Below, piece by piece: positions 16,966 to 27,880 of a stretch of DNA of 64,000 bases (the stretch's first letter is position 1; every line of letters starts with the position of its first letter). A program made the position numbers and the translations under genes. The DNA comes from Nitrosomonadales bacterium. Lineage in GTDB: Bacteria > Pseudomonadota > Gammaproteobacteria > Burkholderiales > Gallionellaceae. The stretch lies in assembly GCA_016214695.1 (NCBI GenBank), contig JACRNY010000001.1:186001-250000 (forward strand), read 5' to 3'. The notes beneath the pieces are model-generated. The model saw only the letters and a program-made list of their open reading frames with translations. It did no database searches and was not told the origin of the DNA.

Positions 16966-19768
16966 ATTTCCTTGCCTCGCCCGCGCCGTACAGGTTGCTC
17001 ACGCAGCGACCGCACAGCGTCGGATGGTTGGCATCGCTGCCGACATCATCGCGGTAGTGCCAGCAGCGTTCGCATTTCTGCTGTGCGCTAGGCGTGACCC
17101 TGATCTCCAGCTCACCCTCGCGCTGGTGCATGATGGCGCGCGAAGTGATGAACACCAGACGCAGGTCGTCGCCCAGGCGCGAGAGCAACTCGAACGTCGC
17201 TTTCGGCGCATAGACATCGACCTCTGCCTGCAGCGCAGAACCGATGGCTCCCGTGGTGCGCTGCTCTTCCAGTTTTTTGTTCACCTGTTCGCGCACGGCA
17301 CGGATGTCGCTCCATGCGCTCACCGCCGCGCCGCTCAAACCGGCGTCCGGCAATTTGTACCAGAGTTGCTCGAACACGCTCACATCATCTTTCCCTGCCA
17401 GCGTTGCCCACACCTCTTCGCCGGTGAAGCTCAGGATGGGGGCGATCAGGCGCGCCAGCGACTGGGTGATGTGGTACAGCGCGTTCTGTGCCGAGCGGCG
17501 TGCCTTCGAGTTCTCGCCCGCGGTGTAAAGACGGTCTTTCAGGATATCGAGGTAGAAGCCGCCCAAGTCTTCCGAGCAGAAACCCAGCAGCTTCTGCACC
17601 GCGAAGTGGAACTCGTAGCGCTCGTAGTCGCCGCACATCTCGTCCTGCAGCTTCTGCGCGAGCGCCAGCGCATAGCGGTCGATCTCCAGCCATTGCTCCA
17701 CCGGCATGGCATCGCGCTCGATGTCGAAATCGGCGATGTTGGCCAGCAGGAAGCGCAGGGTGTTGCGGATGCGGCGGTAGCTTTCCACCACGCGCTTGAG
17801 GATCTCGTCGGAGATGGTCAGCTCGCCCGAGTAATCGGTCGAGGCCGTCCACAGGCGCAGGATGTCCGCGCCCAGTGTATCGATCACCTTCTGCGGCACG
17901 ATAACGTTGCCCTTGGACTTCGACATCTTGTGGCCGTGGCCGTCCACCACGAAGCCGTGCGTGAGCAGGGCATCGTAAGGGGCGCGGCCGTTGATGGCAC
18001 AGCCGGTCAGCAGCGAGGACTGGAACCAGCCGCGGTGCTGGTCGGAACCTTCCAGATACAGGTCGGCGGGCGAACGCAGTCCTGCGCGCTTCGCCAGCAC
18101 GGCATAGTGCGTCGCGCCGGAATCGAACCACACGTCCAGCGTGTCGGAAAGCTTGCGGTAATGCGTTGCATCCTCGCCCAGCAGTTCGGCGCTGTTCAGC
18201 GAGAACCAGGCCTCGATGCCCGATTTCTCCACGAGTTTGGCGACCTGCTCCAGCAGTTCAGCCGTGCGCGGATGCAGTTGCATGGTCTCCTTGTGCACGA
18301 AGAACGGCATCGGCACGCCCCAGTTGCGCTGGCGCGACACGCACCAGTCGGGACGATTCTTGATCATCGCTTCCAGGCGGGCGCGCCCCCACGACGGGTA
18401 GAACTTCGTATCGGCCACCGCATCGTTGGCCAGCTGGCGCAGACTGACGCCCTCTTCCCCCTGCTCCATGCCGATGAACCACTGCGGCGTGGAACGGAAG
18501 ATGATCGGTGTCTTGTGACGCCAGCAATGCGGATAGCTGTGCTCGACCTTCTTCTGGCACAGCAGGTGTCCGCTCGCTTCGATCGCCTGCAACACGATGT
18601 CGTTGGCCTTCCACACGAACACGCCGGCCAGCGGTGTGCCGCCGACTGCGGGCGTGGTGGAGATGAACTTGCCGTCGTCGCCGACCGGATTCTCGTTCGG
18701 CAGGTTGTAGCGCTGGCCGACCACATAGTCGTCCACGCCGTGTGCCGGTGCGGTATGCACCAGTCCGGTACCGGCTTCCAGCGTGACATGCTCGCCGCAG
18801 ATGACGGGCACGATGCGGTCGTAGAACGGATGCTGCAAGGGCAGACCTTCCAGCGCCGCGCCGTAGCAGCTGGCGGCGAGACCGTCGCCGCGGTCGTTGT
18901 GACCGGCCAGCTGGTAACGCTTCAGGCAATCGGCCGCCAGATCGAACGCCAGGATCAGGTAGCCCTTGTCGGTGCGGATCAGGTCGTATTCCAGTTTGGG
19001 ATGCACGCTCACGCCCTGATTGGCCGGCAGCGTCCACGGTGTGGTGGTCCAGATCACGGCATACACTTTGGCAGAGCCCGGCAGCGACACACCGAAGGCT
19101 TTTTCCACCGCGTGCCTGTCCTTCACCTCGAAGCCGACGTCGATGGCCGCGGAGACCTTGTCCTCGTATTCCACTTCCGCCTCGGCCAGCGCCGACTGGC
19201 AGTCCAGACACCAGTTCACCGGCTTGCGGCCCTGATACAGATAGCCCTGCGCATGGATCTGTCCGAGCGCGCGGATGATGTCGGCCTCGGTCTGGAAGTC
19301 CATGGTCAGGTAAGGCTTGTCCCAATCGCCCAAAACGCCGAGGCGGATGAAGTCCTTCTTCTGCCGCTCCACCTGTTCCTTCGCGTAATCGCGGCACAGT
19401 TGGCGGAACTGCGACGGCGGGATGGCCTTGCCGTGTTTCTTCTCCACCTGCAGTTCGATCGGCAAGCCGTGGCAATCCCAGCCCGGCACATAGGGCGCAT
19501 CGAAGTTGCTGAGCGTCTTGCTCTTGATGATGATGTCCTTGAGCACCTTGTTCACCGCGTGGCCGATGTGGATGTCACCGTTCGCATAGGGCGGACCATC
19601 GTGCAGGATGAATTGCTTGCGCCCTTTGGCTGCGGCGCGGATGCGCTGGTAGCGCTGCTGCGCCTGCCATTGCGCCAGCATCTGCGGCTCGCGCTTGGCA
19701 AGGTCGCCGCGCATGGGAAAACTGGTATCCGGGAGATTCAGCGGGTATTTCTTCTTGTCTTCACTCAT
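16958..19768 (-). CDS. ileS: Isoleucyl-tRNA synthetase
   Basis: Class I aminoacyl-tRNA synthetase of 936 residues. The HIGH motif is in [11 protein letters not shown] and the KMSKS loop in HKMSKSKGN. There is a full editing domain (CP1, for example [13 protein letters not shown]) and a C-terminal zinc finger CERCWHYR...[10 protein letters not shown]. The start is the ATG before [20 protein letters not shown]; codons further upstream belong to the ribF end. It overlaps the ribF stop by 8 bases. Confidence 0.98.
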   Translation of the reverse strand: MSEDKKKYPLNLPDTSFPMRGDLAKREPQMLAQWQAQQRYQRIRAAAKGRKQFILHDGPPYANGDIHIGHAVNKVLKDIIIKSKTLSNFDAPYVPGWDCHGLPIELQVEKKHGKAIPPSQFRQLCRDYAKEQVERQKKDFIRLGVLGDWDKPYLTMDFQTEADIIRALGQIHAQGYLYQGRKPVNWCLDCQSALAEAEVEYEDKVSAAIDVGFEVKDRHAVEKAFGVSLPGSAKVYAVIWTTTPWTLPANQGVSVHPKLEYDLIRTDKGYLILAFDLAADCLKRYQLAGHNDRGDGLAASCYGAALEGLPLQHPFYDRIVPVICGEHVTLEAGTGLVHTAPAHGVDDYVVGQRYNLPNENPVGDDGKFISTTPAVGGTPLAGVFVWKANDIVLQAIEASGHLLCQKKVEHSYPHCWRHKTPIIFRSTPQWFIGMEQGEEGVSLRQLANDAVADTKFYPSWGRARLEAMIKNRPDWCVSRQRNWGVPMPFFVHKETMQLHPRTAELLEQVAKLVEKSGIEAWFSLNSAELLGEDATHYRKLSDTLDVWFDSGATHYAVLAKRAGLRSPADLYLEGSDQHRGWFQSSLLTGCAINGRAPYDALLTHGFVVDGHGHKMSKSKGNVIVPQKVIDTLGADILRLWTASTDYSGELTISDEILKRVVESYRRIRNTLRFLLANIADFDIERDAMPVEQWLEIDRYALALAQKLQDEMCGDYERYEFHFAVQKLLGFCSEDLGGFYLDILKDRLYTAGENSKARRSAQNALYHITQSLARLIAPILSFTGEEVWATLAGKDDVSVFEQLWYKLPDAGLSGAAVSAWSDIRAVREQVNKKLEEQRTTGAIGSALQAEVDVYAPKATFELLSRLGDDLRLVFITSRAIMHQREGELEIRVTPSAQQKCERCWHYRDDVGSDANHPTLCGRCVSNLYGAGEARKYA

Positions 19769-20687
19769 GTTCGATAAACCATCTCTTTGCATTATCAACA
19801 TCCAACGCGATCTGCCGCGTCAGTTCATCCAGCCCATTGAACTTCTGTTCGTCGCGCAGTTTCTGCAGGAACTCCACGCGCAGGTGCTTGCCGTAGATCT
19901 GCTGGGCGAACTCGAACAGATGCACTTCGAGCACCGCCTTCGCATCGTCTTTCAGTGTCGGACGCACACCCAGACTGGCCACCCCCTGCAGCACGCCCAG
20001 GTTCTCGGCATGCGCCAGCACCACATACACGCCCTTGAGCGGCGCCAGGTTGTGCTTCATCTGCACGTTCGCCGTGGGATAACCGAGCTTGCGCCCCATC
20101 GCATCGCCATGCACCACACGTCCGCTGATGCTGTAAGGGCGACCCAGATATTCCTTCGCCATGCGGATCTGTCCGTCCGCCAGCGCCGCGCGGATCGCGG
20201 TGCTGGAGATGCGCACGCCGTTGTGCAACACGCTGTGCACCGCGGCCACATCGAAACCGCGCTCCAACCCTATCTTCTGCACCAGCGCGAAATCGCCCGC
20301 ACGGCCGCTGCCGAAACGGAAATCGTCGCCGATCAGCACAAATCTGGCGTGCATCTTCTCGTGCAGCGCCTGGATGAAATCCGCCGCCGATTTCTGCGCG
20401 AACAAGGCGTCGAAGCGGCACACATGCACGCGATCCACCCCCATGGTGCGGAACAGTTCCAGTTTCTCGCGCAGACTGGTGAGTCGCGCCGGGGCCTGCT
20501 GCGGCGTGAAGAATTCGCGCGGGTGCGGCTCGAAGATCACCACGGCAGTCTGCAGACCGCGCTGCTGCGCGACTGCGCGCAACTCTTTGAGAAGCGCCTG
20601 ATGGCCGAGATGTACCCCGTCGAAGTTGCCGATGGTGACCGCAACCGCCCGGGTATCGTTAGAATAGAGTCCGCGTAGAATCTGCAT
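19761..20687 (-). CDS. ribF: Bifunctional riboflavin kinase / FAD synthetase
   Basis: 308-residue cytoplasmic enzyme that converts riboflavin to FMN and then FAD. The N-terminal nucleotidyltransferase half has [12 protein letters not shown] and [13 protein letters not shown]. The C-terminal kinase half has [20 protein letters not shown] and the active-site region VLEVHLFEF. The start MQILRGLYS is the family norm. A perfect reverse-strand TATAAT lies only nine bases before the ATG, so the transcript may be almost leaderless. It is the first gene of ribF-ileS-lspA-ispH. Confidence 0.97.
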   Translation of the reverse strand: MQILRGLYSNDTRAVAVTIGNFDGVHLGHQALLKELRAVAQQRGLQTAVVIFEPHPREFFTPQQAPARLTSLREKLELFRTMGVDRVHVCRFDALFAQKSAADFIQALHEKMHARFVLIGDDFRFGSGRAGDFALVQKIGLERGFDVAAVHSVLHNGVRISSTAIRAALADGQIRMAKEYLGRPYSISGRVVHGDAMGRKLGYPTANVQMKHNLAPLKGVYVVLAHAENLGVLQGVASLGVRPTLKDDAKAVLEVHLFEFAQQIYGKHLRVEFLQKLRDEQKFNGLDELTRQIALDVDNAKRWFIEHE

Positions 20688-20696
20688 AGGGCGCGG

Positions 20697-20702
20697 ATTA
20701 TA
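20697..20702 (-). promoter_or_regulatory. Possible -10 element of ribF
   Basis: The reverse strand reads TATAAT ending nine bases before the ribF ATG. No matching -35 hexamer was found at 16-18 bases. If used, transcription would begin only two or three bases before the start codon. Confidence 0.35.
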
Positions 20703-20746
20703 CCGTGAGATACCCCTTCGCTGCCCGCCACTCATAAGGAAAAACG

Positions 20747-21151
20747 ATGTTGGACTACCCCCAGGTCGCCCTGGATTTCATGAACCGCGACCACGCCGAA
20801 TTCGTCGGATTGCGCGCACAACTGCTGGAACTGATCGCAACCGCACCACCCGATGCCCGTGTAGACAAGCTGCTGGACGAGTTGCTGGAACACACCCGCC
20901 ACCACTTCGCCGCAGAAGAACGCCTGATGCAGGAGGTCGGCTTCCCGCCCTACGCCATGCACAAGGGCGATCACGACAGCGTGCTGGCGAACATGACGGC
21001 AAAGGTCGAACGCTGGAGACAGGGACATGATGCCGCATTGCTGCGGGAATGGCTGGAGCGCGATGTCGGCGACTGGTTCGTCAACCACGTCAGCACCATG
21101 GATTTCGTCACGGCGGGATTCATCAAAGCACAAGGTGGAGGCCGGGTATGA
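20747..21151 (+). CDS. Hemerythrin-like protein with complete di-iron ligand set
   Basis: 134-residue four-helix-bundle protein of the bacteriohemerythrin family, which binds O2 at a non-haem di-iron site. All expected ligands are present: His16, His53 and Glu57 (HFAAEE), His72 and His76 (HKGDH), His114 and Asp119 (HVSTMD). AAGGAA precedes the ATG. It overlaps the next hemerythrin gene by four bases (ATGA), so the two are co-translated. O2 storage, delivery or sensing are all possible; no signalling domain is attached. Confidence 0.88.
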   Translation: MLDYPQVALDFMNRDHAEFVGLRAQLLELIATAPPDARVDKLLDELLEHTRHHFAAEERLMQEVGFPPYAMHKGDHDSVLANMTAKVERWRQGHDAALLREWLERDVGDWFVNHVSTMDFVTAGFIKAQGGGRV

Positions 21152-21549
21152 GCCAAACCGTGGATACCGCCCGCCTGTTCGACCACAGCCTCTTCGCCGA
21201 ACTGCTCAACGCCCTGCTCGACCTGCTTGACGACCAGGCGCCCGAAAGCAGGATAGACACCCAACTGCTGCGCCTGCAGAAGCACTTGCAGGGCCAGTTT
21301 GCCGCCGAGGAAGAAGCCATGAAGGCAGCCGACTTCCCCGCCCTGGAGGGCCACACGCGGCATCACAACCAGGCACTGGACAAGCTCGCACAGCGCATCG
21401 CGCAGTGGCAGCAAGGGCACCACCGCAAGGTGTTGCAGGACTATCTGGAGAGCGAACTGGCCGAGTGGTTCGTCAGCCATGTGAACGTGCGCGATTTCGT
21501 CACCGCGCAACACCTGTCGCTGCCGCGACAGGAAGCGGATCAATCTTAG
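21148..21549 (+). CDS. Hemerythrin-like protein lacking one His ligand
   Basis: 133-residue paralogue of the preceding protein. Ligands His13, Glu54, His69, His73, His111 and Asp116 are in register. The His of the HFxxEE motif is Gln50 (GQFAAEE), whereas the upstream paralogue has His53. Loss of one of the five His ligands could change O2 binding or the metal used. The start overlaps the upstream stop (ATGA), which suggests equal production and perhaps a heteromeric complex. A palindromic repeat follows before convergent tldD. Confidence 0.85.
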   Translation: MSQTVDTARLFDHSLFAELLNALLDLLDDQAPESRIDTQLLRLQKHLQGQFAAEEEAMKAADFPALEGHTRHHNQALDKLAQRIAQWQQGHHRKVLQDYLESELAEWFVSHVNVRDFVTAQHLSLPRQEADQS

Positions 21550-21557
21550 AGATTACA

Positions 21558-21588
21558 GCGTGGGCACATGTAACGTGCCCACCCTACG
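21558..21588. repeat. Palindromic repeat between hemerythrin-like gene and tldD
   Basis: GTGGGCAC (21560-21567) and GTGCCCAC (21575-21582) flank a 7-base loop and are followed by CCTACG. It fills the 34-base gap between two convergent stop codons. The GTGGGCAC...GTGCCCACCCTAC pattern resembles a dispersed repeat common in proteobacterial genomes. It could also stop transcription from both sides, although there is no T-run. Confidence 0.55.
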
Positions 21589-23020
21589 CCGTTCCACCCA
21601 CCGTCAGCCCGTCGATGCGCACCGTCGGCTGTCCCACGCCCACCGGCACGCTCTGCCCTTCCTTGCCGCAGGTACCGACGCCGGGATCCAGCGCCATGTC
21701 GTTACCTATCATGCTCACGCGCGTGAGCGCTTCCGGACCGTTGCCGATCAGCGTCGCGCCCTTGACCGGGTAGGTGATCTTGCCGTCCTCGATCATGTAG
21801 GCTTCGGTGGTGGAGAACACGAACTTGCCGCTGGTGATGTCCACCTGGCCGCCGCCGAAGTTGGCTGCGTACAGGCCGTACTTGACCGAGGCGATGATCT
21901 CTTCGGGCGTCTTGTCGCCGTTCAGCATCATGGTGTTGGTCATGCGCGGAATGGGCAGATGGGCGAAAGATTCGCGCCGCGCGTTGCCGGTGACGGGCAC
22001 TTTCATCAGGCGCGCGTTCATGCTGTCCTGCAGATAACCACGCAGGATGCCGTCCTCGATCAGCACGGTGCGCTGGGTCGGGTTGCCCTCGTCGTCCATG
22101 TTGAGCGAGCCGCGCCTGTCCTTGATGGTGCCGTCGTCCACCACGGTGACACCCTTGGCCGCCACGCGCTGGCCGACGCGGCCGGAGAAGGCCGAACTGC
22201 CCTTGCGGTTGAAGTCGCCTTCCAGACCGTGCCCCACTGCCTCGTGCAGCAAGATGCCGGGCCAGCCGGAGCCGAGTACCACGGTCATGTTGCCGGCCGG
22301 GGCGGGACGCGCTTCGAGTGCGACGGTAGCCTGGTGCACCGCCTCTTTGGCATAGCGTTGCAGTATCTCTTCGCTGAAATAGTCGTAGCCGAAACGCCCG
22401 CCGCCGCCCGCCGAGCCCTGCTCGCGGCGACCGTTGCTCTCGACAATGACCTGCAGCGACACGCGCACCAGCGGACGGATGTCGGCATTGAGCAGGCCGT
22501 CGCTGCGCGCCACCAGCACCACGTCGTATTCGCCCGCCAGATTCGCCATCACCTGCGTCACGCGCGGGTCGAGCGAGCGCGCCATGCGTTCCAGCTTTTC
22601 CAGCAGTGCGACCTTGTCGTCGGCCTTGAGCGTGGCGATAGGGTCATGCGGCAGATAGAGCGCGTGGGCTTTGCCGGCATGCAGATGCGCCGCCACCTGT
22701 TTGCCGCCCTGGCGCGCGATGGCGCGGGTAGCCAGTGCCGCATCTTCCAGCGCGGCGAGGGTGATATCGTCGGAATAAGCGAAGGCGGTCTTCTCACCGC
22801 TCACCGCGCGTACACCCACGCCCTGGTCGATGCTGAAGCTGCCGGATTTGACGATACCTTCTTCCAGCGACCAGCTCTCGGCACGGCTGTACTGGAAATA
22901 CAGGTCGGCGTAATCGACGCGGTGCGCGAACATTTTGCCGAACACCTGCTCCAGATGGCGTGCATCCAGACCGTGCGCAGTCAGTAGCGCCCCTTGCGCC
23001 AATTGCAGGGCAGAACTCAT
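21584..23020 (-). CDS. tldD: Metalloprotease TldD
   Basis: 478-residue TldD/PmbA-family zinc protease, normally acting as a heterodimer with TldE/PmbA. The metal-binding motif is [11 protein letters not shown]. Other conserved segments are [24 protein letters not shown] and the C-terminal [14 protein letters not shown]. The start is the ATG before SSALQLAQG; upstream in-frame codons belong to the nitrilase gene in another frame. It overlaps the nitrilase gene stop by four bases (ATGA). pmbA is not in the window. Confidence 0.95.
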   Translation of the reverse strand: MSSALQLAQGALLTAHGLDARHLEQVFGKMFAHRVDYADLYFQYSRAESWSLEEGIVKSGSFSIDQGVGVRAVSGEKTAFAYSDDITLAALEDAALATRAIARQGGKQVAAHLHAGKAHALYLPHDPIATLKADDKVALLEKLERMARSLDPRVTQVMANLAGEYDVVLVARSDGLLNADIRPLVRVSLQVIVESNGRREQGSAGGGGRFGYDYFSEEILQRYAKEAVHQATVALEARPAPAGNMTVVLGSGWPGILLHEAVGHGLEGDFNRKGSSAFSGRVGQRVAAKGVTVVDDGTIKDRRGSLNMDDEGNPTQRTVLIEDGILRGYLQDSMNARLMKVPVTGNARRESFAHLPIPRMTNTMMLNGDKTPEEIIASVKYGLYAANFGGGQVDITSGKFVFSTTEAYMIEDGKITYPVKGATLIGNGPEALTRVSMIGNDMALDPGVGTCGKEGQSVPVGVGQPTVRIDGLTVGGTA

Positions 23021-23877
23021 CGATCGCAGGAGAAAGTGCGATGCGACAGCGCGGGCAGGCTCTTGCGCAGACTGGCCTGATAGCTCGGGTTCACTTCGGA
23101 GATGACCACGCCGGAGCCGCGCTGCAATTCGTCCATGATGCGCCCCCAGGGATCGACGATCATGCTGTGGCCGTGCGTCTCGCGGCCGCTCACATGGTAA
23201 CCGCCCTGTGCGGCGGCGATGACATAGGACAGGTTCTCGATCGCGCGTGCGCGGATCAACGGCTCCCAGTGCACCTTGCCGGTGGTCGCGGTGAAGGCGG
23301 AAGGCAGCACGATGATGTTGACGTCCTTCATGGCACGGAAGATCTCGGGGAAACGCAGGTCGTAACAAACGGCCAGGCCGATACGGCCGAACGGACTGTC
23401 GACCACGACGACCTTGTCGCCTGCCTCTATGGTCTGCGCCTCGTTATAGCTCTCGTTGCCCAGCGTCAGGTTGAACAGGTGGATCTTGTCGTAACGCGCC
23501 ACCTGCGCGCCGGTCTCGTCGAACACCAACAGACTGTTGCGCACCTTGTCCGGCGTGTTCGCCACCAGCGGCAGCGAACCCATCAGCCATATCTTGTGTT
23601 TGCGCGCCGTCTCGCTGAGGAAACGCTGGATAGCGCCCTCGCCCGGCTTTTCGCACACCTTCACCTTGTCCTGCTCAGTCATCCCCATGATGGCGAAGAA
23701 CTCGGGCAGCACCACCAGTTTCGCCCCCTGTGCGGCTGCATCGGCGACCAGACGTCTGGCCTCGCTCAGGTTGCCCTCGACGTTGGGGCCGGAAGCCATC
23801 TGGATGGCGGCGACCTTGAAGGCGTTCTGCTGCGCGGCGATGCGGGACTGGGTGTTATCGAGATCGGACATGGTCAT
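23017..23877 (-). CDS. Carbon-nitrogen hydrolase, Nit1-like (probable deaminated-glutathione amidase)
   Basis: 286-residue nitrilase-superfamily amidase. The catalytic triad is visible as Glu in LPEFF (Glu59), Lys in RYDKIHLF and Cys in VCYDLRFPE. The segments VIAAAQGG and [12 protein letters not shown] match the Nit1 branch, which removes deaminated glutathione formed by transaminase errors. The start could also be the second ATG at 23871. It lies between yhdP and tldD in a leftward run, a neighbourhood common in Betaproteobacteria. Confidence 0.85.
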   Translation of the reverse strand: MTMSDLDNTQSRIAAQQNAFKVAAIQMASGPNVEGNLSEARRLVADAAAQGAKLVVLPEFFAIMGMTEQDKVKVCEKPGEGAIQRFLSETARKHKIWLMGSLPLVANTPDKVRNSLLVFDETGAQVARYDKIHLFNLTLGNESYNEAQTIEAGDKVVVVDSPFGRIGLAVCYDLRFPEIFRAMKDVNIIVLPSAFTATTGKVHWEPLIRARAIENLSYVIAAAQGGYHVSGRETHGHSMIVDPWGRIMDELQRGSGVVISEVNPSYQASLRKSLPALSHRTFSCDR

Positions 23878-23925
23878 ATGGCTTTCTGTTGTTCGGTTGT
23901 TCGGGTGCTACGATACCTGATTGAT

Positions 23926-26900
23926 TCATTCCGCGGCGGTTTCCCCGCTCTGAGCCGGCGCGGACTGGCCGACTTTCTCCACTTTGGGATCGGCCCAGCT
24001 TCCGCTGACATTGTATTCAAACGACACCAGCTTATCGAGCGGATCGCGCAAAATCTTGTTGGTCAGCAACACGCCCACCCCGACCACCGGTCCGGCGGCG
24101 AACGACAGCAGCGAGACGTTGTCCCCTATGGTCGGCAATATCCGCACCTTGAGGTCCTGCGTCTCGCGGTTCATGTCGACCTGCCCGGACAGGGTGACCT
24201 TGGCCGCCGCCCCGGCCAGCTTCATGTCGCTGGTCAGCAACAGACCGTTCACGATCTGGGCGCTGCCGGTGATGCTCTCGAACTGGAAACCGCCGCTGAA
24301 CACATCGGTAAAGTCCAGCGAGATGCGGCGCGGGATGGATTGCAGGCTCAGCACGCCGAGCAGCTTGGCAGCACCGGCATCGACCTTGAGGAAGCGCCCC
24401 TTGCCGACCTTGAGATTGAGCATGCCGTTCAGCTTGTTCATATTGAAGGTGTCCGGCGCCCCCGACCAGTACAGGTTGCTTTCCAGCGTACCGCTGCCGT
24501 CCTTGAGGCTCTCCGGGTAGCCGGAACGCGACAATATCTTGCCGGCATCGCTGATGTCGATGCGCAGATTGACCTGGGTCTGCTCGGGCACGGCCTGCCA
24601 CTTGCCGGTCATGTTGAGCACACCGTCCGGATTGGTAAGGCGCAAGCTGTCCAGAGTCACGTTTCCGTCCGCCTGGCTGACTTCCAGCTCCAGCTTGCCG
24701 AGCTGACGCCCCTTGTATGTGAGCTTCTCGACGGCGACATCCACTTCCGGAAACCCGCTGTTGTCGGTCGGTTTGCGATTATCCGTTGCCACCGCTACTG
24801 CCGGAACGGATTCTGCCGTGCCCTCGCCCACCATCGCACTCTTGAAACGGCCAAGCAGCTTGCCATTGCCTTGCGGTTGCCAGATCACATCTCCGTTAAG
24901 TTCGCGCGAGGCCAGCCGCAGACTGAGCAGCCCGTTACGTCCGCTGCCCTTGATGTTGAGCGCGTTCACGGTGCTGCCATAGCCGGTCAGTTTATCCAGC
25001 GTGACATCGATGCCGGCGATGTTGGGCAGCATGGCATCGCTCCCCGAGGCCAAGCCGGCCCCGGCCCAGCCCTCGAGCGAGACCGGCGGCAGCCTGCCGG
25101 CGATCCAGATACCCTCCTTGCCGCCCGGGGATGCCGCACCACCCAGCCCGATACGGCCGCGTCTGACGGCCCAAGTCCCATCCGCCGCCTTGTAACTCGT
25201 CAGTCTTGCATCGAGCAGCGCACCGTAGCGCAAACCCAACTCCTCCTGGCGCAAAGAGATGCCTTTCTGCTCGAAATGCAGCGGGATGCGCTCGCCGGCT
25301 GCTTTGGCGAAAGGTGCCGGCAGGTCAGATACGATGCCCTGCAACTCGGAGTCCACTTTCACATCGACCAGCTTGTTCTGCACGCGGATATCCGCACTCC
25401 AGTCCGTGCTGCCATGCACCCGGCGCAACAGCGGATGCGGCGACAAACGGTTCAGGTTTTCCAGATCGAGCCGCCCGCGTGCCCTGGTCACCAGCGCCCC
25501 CTTCTCGCTCAACACTGTCAGGTGCGCGGCACCGCCGAGTATCTGCGCACCGATGTCACCAGCATTCACCGCCGATTCGGTGAACAACAGGGTGCCGTTG
25601 ACGTTTCGCAACAGCGGCACGTTCTCGCCGAGATCGACTTCGTTGTTGATGAAGCGGTAGTCGCCGCGCACCTTGACCGGCGCATCGCCGGTCAGCGGGA
25701 TGTCCAGTTGCAGATTGAGTTTGCCGTCGCCGCGTGCGCTCACCCCTTCGGTGAAACCATCGAGGTAGCCGTTGACCGGGCTCTTGCCGATGTAATCCAG
25801 GCAGCGTTGGGTCGCATCTGCCGCTTCACCGCGCACTTGCAGCACCAGATCGTTATCCAGCAGGTCGGAGATGCCCACCTTGACGTTCTGCAGGTGCGCT
25901 CCCGCGGTGGTCGCCGTTGACGCGACGATCTCCAGCTTCTTGCCCTCGATCAGCAACTGGGTCTGCGCTTCTTCGAGGCGCGGCCAGCCCTCGACGAATT
26001 CCATCACCACCCCTTTGGCGCGCGCCTCCAGGCGGAAGATGCCGCGTTCGTTGCCGACGAAAGGAAAGTCGCGCAGGTCGCCGCGCAGGCGCACACGGAA
26101 CTTGTCCGCCTCGCCGCCCTGCAAGGCGGCCTTCAGCCAGTCGCGCGTCTCCTGGTTCACCGCGGGGACAGGGGTGTAGTGGCCCGCCATCTTCACGGCG
26201 ACGCGTTTCATGTCCACCGTGGCATCCACCGAGCCCGGACCTTCCGCTTCCGTCTGGTAGCTGCCGTAGAGCGTGCCCGCCAGGTCGGCGTTGGCCAGAT
26301 CGACATTGCTGAGCTTGAACTCCAGGCCGCGCGAATTGCGCTGCCAGCCAAGCTGGGCTCTGAACGTGTCGAACACCACGGGTTGCGAGAAAAGTTGCGG
26401 TGCATCGAGCATGAATTTGCGGCTGTCGAGCTTGACCGCGCCACCGCTGGCGCCGCCATCCACCTCGCCGCTCAAACCGGAGAAACCGGGGTTGTCGCCG
26501 ATCCGATTCAGGGCCAGACCGTCGAACCTGGCTTTCACATCGAATCTGAGCGTATCGTCCGCCCTGATGCGCCACTGCACATCCAGGCCGCTGACCCTGC
26601 CTTGCGGCGACGCAGTGGATATCTTCGACTTCAGCTCATCGCTCAACGGCAGATACGAGGCCAAAGTCACCAGGTCGCTCAATTCCAGGGCATTGGCGCG
26701 GATCTCGCCTGCATCGTTCTTTCCTTCCGCACCATCCGCCAAGCGCAGATAGAAATCGGTCGGTTTCAACTTGAAGCCGCCCCTCATCTGCAAGGCCAGG
26801 CGGTCCGCTGAAATCTCGAAGCCGCGCTCGGTGACGCGCCAGCCGATGCGCCCGCGCAGTTCGCTCAGATCCAGTTGCGGCAACTCCTCCGCCAGACGTG

Positions 26901-27771
26901 CACGCACGCTGGCCAGCGCCACATCCGCATCCAGGCTGCGCACCCGCCCGGCATCGAAACCCAGCCACAGCCGCAAGGCTCCCTGACCGCGCTTGAACAT
27001 CCGCGGCAACGGCAGCCATGGTTTCCACGCCAGCACATCGGCATAATCGAGCTGGGTGTAGAGCTGGCCGCGCCAATCGCTCATGTCGGAGAAACTGTCG
27101 CCGTAGAAACGGCCGCGCACGTCCAGACGCGAAGCCAGCTTCTCCGGCGGCGAGGCGCGCAAGGCGAACCGGTGACGCCCGCGCCGGTTCTCGATGTTCA
27201 GATCGACCTGCTTCAGCTCCAGCAACGGCGCCGCGCGCATCTCATCCTGCCAGGTGATCCGCCCGTTGCGGATGATCATGCTGGACTGATGCAACAGCCA
27301 GTCGGCGCTATCCTGCCCTGCGGCGGATCGACCTTCCAGCGGTATCCCGGCCACATACAAGCGCCCCTGCCCGTCCCGCCGCACCGACAGATCGGGACTG
27401 TCGATCAGCAGGCTGTGGAAGCGCAACTCCGCCGTGGGCAAGCTCGTCCACGCCACCGTGTTCTCGATACGCGGCAGACTCAGCGCGACCCGCCCCTGCT
27501 GATCCAGTATCTTCACATCGGTGAACAGCAGGCGCGGGCGCAATCCGTCCCAGTCCGCCTCGATCTTGCCTATGGTCAGCGGCTGGCCGACCGCCATGAC
27601 CGCAGCGGCGGTGATGTCTGCGTGATAACGCTCGATATCGGGCAATATGCGATAGCGCAATGCCAGCAACAACAACGCCCCCGCAAACGCCAGCAGCAAC
27701 GAAAGCTTGAGCGTGATACGGGTCAATCTGCCCATGCCGCGCCATGCCAGAAGAATGGGAGCCTTCAGCAT
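23926..27771 (-). CDS. yhdP: YhdP family (AsmA-like) envelope lipid-transport protein
   Basis: Very large protein (about 1281 residues) with one N-terminal membrane anchor (LKLSLLLAFAGALLLLAL) and a long periplasmic beta-rich body of the DUF3971/AsmA-like type. It ends in the conserved LLSFAAGPVVGVGVLLTNKIL and FEYNVSGSWADPKVE. In Escherichia coli YhdP helps move phospholipid to the outer membrane along a bridge-like structure. The start is uncertain: an ATG at 27771 was chosen, an in-frame TTG lies at 27807 and another ATG at 27735. No clear ribosome site is seen. Divergent from glnE. Confidence 0.9.
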   Translation of the reverse strand: MLKAPILLAWRGMGRLTRITLKLSLLLAFAGALLLLALRYRILPDIERYHADITAAAVMAVGQPLTIGKIEADWDGLRPRLLFTDVKILDQQGRVALSLPRIENTVAWTSLPTAELRFHSLLIDSPDLSVRRDGQGRLYVAGIPLEGRSAAGQDSADWLLHQSSMIIRNGRITWQDEMRAAPLLELKQVDLNIENRRGRHRFALRASPPEKLASRLDVRGRFYGDSFSDMSDWRGQLYTQLDYADVLAWKPWLPLPRMFKRGQGALRLWLGFDAGRVRSLDADVALASVRARLAEELPQLDLSELRGRIGWRVTERGFEISADRLALQMRGGFKLKPTDFYLRLADGAEGKNDAGEIRANALELSDLVTLASYLPLSDELKSKISTASPQGRVSGLDVQWRIRADDTLRFDVKARFDGLALNRIGDNPGFSGLSGEVDGGASGGAVKLDSRKFMLDAPQLFSQPVVFDTFRAQLGWQRNSRGLEFKLSNVDLANADLAGTLYGSYQTEAEGPGSVDATVDMKRVAVKMAGHYTPVPAVNQETRDWLKAALQGGEADKFRVRLRGDLRDFPFVGNERGIFRLEARAKGVVMEFVEGWPRLEEAQTQLLIEGKKLEIVASTATTAGAHLQNVKVGISDLLDNDLVLQVRGEAADATQRCLDYIGKSPVNGYLDGFTEGVSARGDGKLNLQLDIPLTGDAPVKVRGDYRFINNEVDLGENVPLLRNVNGTLLFTESAVNAGDIGAQILGGAAHLTVLSEKGALVTRARGRLDLENLNRLSPHPLLRRVHGSTDWSADIRVQNKLVDVKVDSELQGIVSDLPAPFAKAAGERIPLHFEQKGISLRQEELGLRYGALLDARLTSYKAADGTWAVRRGRIGLGGAASPGGKEGIWIAGRLPPVSLEGWAGAGLASGSDAMLPNIAGIDVTLDKLTGYGSTVNALNIKGSGRNGLLSLRLASRELNGDVIWQPQGNGKLLGRFKSAMVGEGTAESVPAVAVATDNRKPTDNSGFPEVDVAVEKLTYKGRQLGKLELEVSQADGNVTLDSLRLTNPDGVLNMTGKWQAVPEQTQVNLRIDISDAGKILSRSGYPESLKDGSGTLESNLYWSGAPDTFNMNKLNGMLNLKVGKGRFLKVDAGAAKLLGVLSLQSIPRRISLDFTDVFSGGFQFESITGSAQIVNGLLLTSDMKLAGAAAKVTLSGQVDMNRETQDLKVRILPTIGDNVSLLSFAAGPVVGVGVLLTNKILRDPLDKLVSFEYNVSGSWADPKVEKVGQSAPAQSGETAAE

Positions 27772-27829
27772 CGCATTTGCAGGCCGGGGGACAGATCGAA
27801 GTTGCAAGGCAAGAGGGGCATGGAGAACC

Positions 27830-27835
27830 TATAAT
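27830..27835 (+). promoter_or_regulatory. Possible -10 element of glnE
   Basis: A perfect TATAAT lies 45 bases before the glnE ATG in the gap between divergent yhdP and glnE. No convincing -35 at 16-18 bases was found. Confidence 0.4.
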
Positions 27836-27880
27836 GCAGCGAGAGACACAGTGTGTGCATTTTAACCCGAAGCCATCGCC

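Noticed and set aside
16895-19777. Long open frame (960 codons) on the plus strand opposite ileS
   Set aside because: It lies exactly antisense to a fully recognisable isoleucyl-tRNA synthetase, has no family features, and is explained by the codon bias of a GC-rich gene.
22960-25920. Long plus-strand frame (986 codons) opposite the Nit1-like and yhdP genes
   Set aside because: It spans two real genes in antisense and is His/Gln/Arg-rich without any domain, a typical GC shadow.
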